Shown here: in pieces, positions 63,389-64,000 of the stretch
How the letters are laid out: the number at the start of each line of letters is the position of its first letter
Position numbering within the stretch: the first letter of the stretch is position 1
Assembly (NCBI RefSeq): GCF_947501385.1
Contig: NZ_CANMVP010000018.1
Span: forward strand, 48,257-112,256
Length of the DNA: 64,000 nucleotides
Direction: 5' to 3'
Origin: an uncultured Polaribacter sp.
GTDB lineage: Bacteria; Bacteroidota; Bacteroidia; Flavobacteriales; Flavobacteriaceae
Notes under the pieces: generated by a model
Seen by the model: only the letters and a program-made list of their open reading frames with translations
What the model was told of the DNA's origin: nothing
The model's database searches: none
Made by a program: the position numbers and the translations under genes

Positions 63389-63805
63389 TTATAATTGCTC
63401 TATTAAGTACTTTAATAAGTCTCTTGTAGTAACAATGCCTACCAATTCTCTATCTTCTACTACTGGTAAAGCATGAAAGTCTTTTTTTGTTAATAATTCT
63501 GCTGTTTCTTTAATTGTAGCATAAGGTGGCACCATAATTATATTTTTCACCATCACTTGTTCAATTGTAAACGTGTTATATACAAATGTGTCTACTCCTT
63601 TTTCATCATCTGTGCTATCTGCATAACTTATTCTCAGAATATCTGAATAGCTCAACATCCCTATAATTTCTTTATTATTTACAACAGGAATGTGTTTTAT
63701 TTTTTTTTCTAGAAATAATTTTTCTGCAGTTACTAAGTCGTCTTTTATATTAAGAGTTACTAAATTTGTTGACATTATTGTTGATATTGGTGTTCTTTTT
63801 CTCAT
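63389..63805 (-). CDS. CBS-domain protein
   Basis: A 138-residue protein made of two CBS domains (about 8-60: IMSTNLVTLNIKDDLVTAEK, IPVVNNKEIIGMLSYSDI; and about 83-138: VKNIIMVPPYATIKETAELL, HALPVVEDRELVGIVTTRDL). CBS pairs bind adenosine nucleotides and act as energy sensors, usually attached to or working with another protein. Stand-alone here. It converges with the preceding flavoprotein gene; no clear terminator between them was found. Confidence 0.9.
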   Translation of the reverse strand: MRKRTPISTIMSTNLVTLNIKDDLVTAEKLFLEKKIKHIPVVNNKEIIGMLSYSDILRISYADSTDDEKGVDTFVYNTFTIEQVMVKNIIMVPPYATIKETAELLTKKDFHALPVVEDRELVGIVTTRDLLKYLIEQL

Positions 63806-63930
63806 GATGAATCGTTTTACTTTCTATATCAAATTTCTTAAAAAATCTGAGAAGAAAAGATGACTTTTATCATCTAAAGAAAAAAATATAAAGCAATTTT
63901 ATAGTTTTTTTAATATTCATAAGAAGAGGT

Positions 63931-63960
63931 CGTCTAAAAAGTAATTTTTAGGCGATTTTC
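63931..63960. other. Hairpin near window end
   Basis: CGTCTAAAAA (63931-63940) pairs with TTTTTAGGCG (63945-63954, one G-T pair), followed by ATTTTCTTTTT on the plus strand. No plus-strand gene lies directly before it, so its role is unclear. The rest of 63806-64000 holds no supported gene. Confidence 0.35.
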
Positions 63961-64000
63961 TTTTTACTCATTTTTCAGTTTATTTTTTTGATTTTCAATA

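Overview
The window is about 31% GC by eye, with AT-rich spacers, TAnnTTTG-type -7 promoter boxes, a complete gldKLMN type IX secretion/gliding cluster, a SusC/SusD polysaccharide locus, the short RpoD-type sigma factor and LytTR/LytS-type two-component systems. Together these point to the Bacteroidota, class Flavobacteriia, most likely a marine Polaribacter/Tenacibaculum-like organism. Genus placement is inference. No tRNA, rRNA, CRISPR array, prophage or transposase gene was seen.

Layout. 1-5.5 kb: a truncated MscS channel gene, a tandem pair of small secreted Spy/CpxP-like proteins, a LytS/LytTR two-component pair and a metallophosphatase. 5.5-12.6 kb: a gamma-carbonic-anhydrase-like protein, a second LytTR/TPR-kinase pair, a SIMPL protein, a LysM glucosaminidase and an unusual GIY-YIG/PLP-deaminase fusion. 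12.7-18.9 kb: an ABC-F ATPase, a DUF983 protein, a NarL-type TPR kinase/regulator pair and an FAD oxidoreductase. 19-27.3 kb, all on the minus strand: gldK-gldL-gldM-gldN, an arginase-fold protein that has lost metal ligands, and topA. 27.4-45.7 kb, all minus strand: a glycan/glycerol locus with LVIVD lipoprotein, GH3, an EEP hydrolase, a GDPD-GH16 fusion, SusD, SusC, a membrane-spanning LuxR-type regulator, GlpF, GlpK and a sulfatase. 45.8-52.7 kb, plus strand: miaB, a sigma-54 activator, lptE, a TPR protein, secG, groES and groEL. 52.8-64 kb: glyS, a ComF protein, an Ig-like lipoprotein, a barrel-like protein, an ECF sigma factor with a 56-aa companion, rpoD, rpe, an exonuclease/GIY-YIG nuclease, a phytoene-desaturase-like oxidoreductase and a CBS protein.

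How the genes work together. GH16 and GH3 with SusCD suggest uptake and hydrolysis of a beta-glucan such as laminarin. The GDPD domain next to GlpF/GlpK suggests that a glycerol-phosphate or glycerol-bearing substrate is also handled. The large regulator probably senses released sugars in the periplasm, and a tandem 11-bp repeat between it and susC is a candidate operator. gldKLMN builds the motor and core ring of the type IX secretion system.

The most interesting non-coding signal is a dispersed family of short palindromic elements with about 11 recognisable copies. All have the form stem X - TCGA-rich variable insert - stem X' - (A/T)GACA. The four outer base pairs change in a compensatory way between copies (CATC/GATG, CCTC/GAGG, GGTC/GACC, CTTC/GAAG), which argues that the hairpin is selected. 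Two copies are translated inside the linker of the GIY-YIG/deaminase fusion, one supplies the start codon of the glycan regulator and one ends 6 bases before lptE. Further families include a TTCCTGC/GCAGGAA inverted repeat between groES and groEL, a TTCCC-AAA-GGGAA family around miaB, and two intergenic elements resembling flavobacterial structured RNAs.
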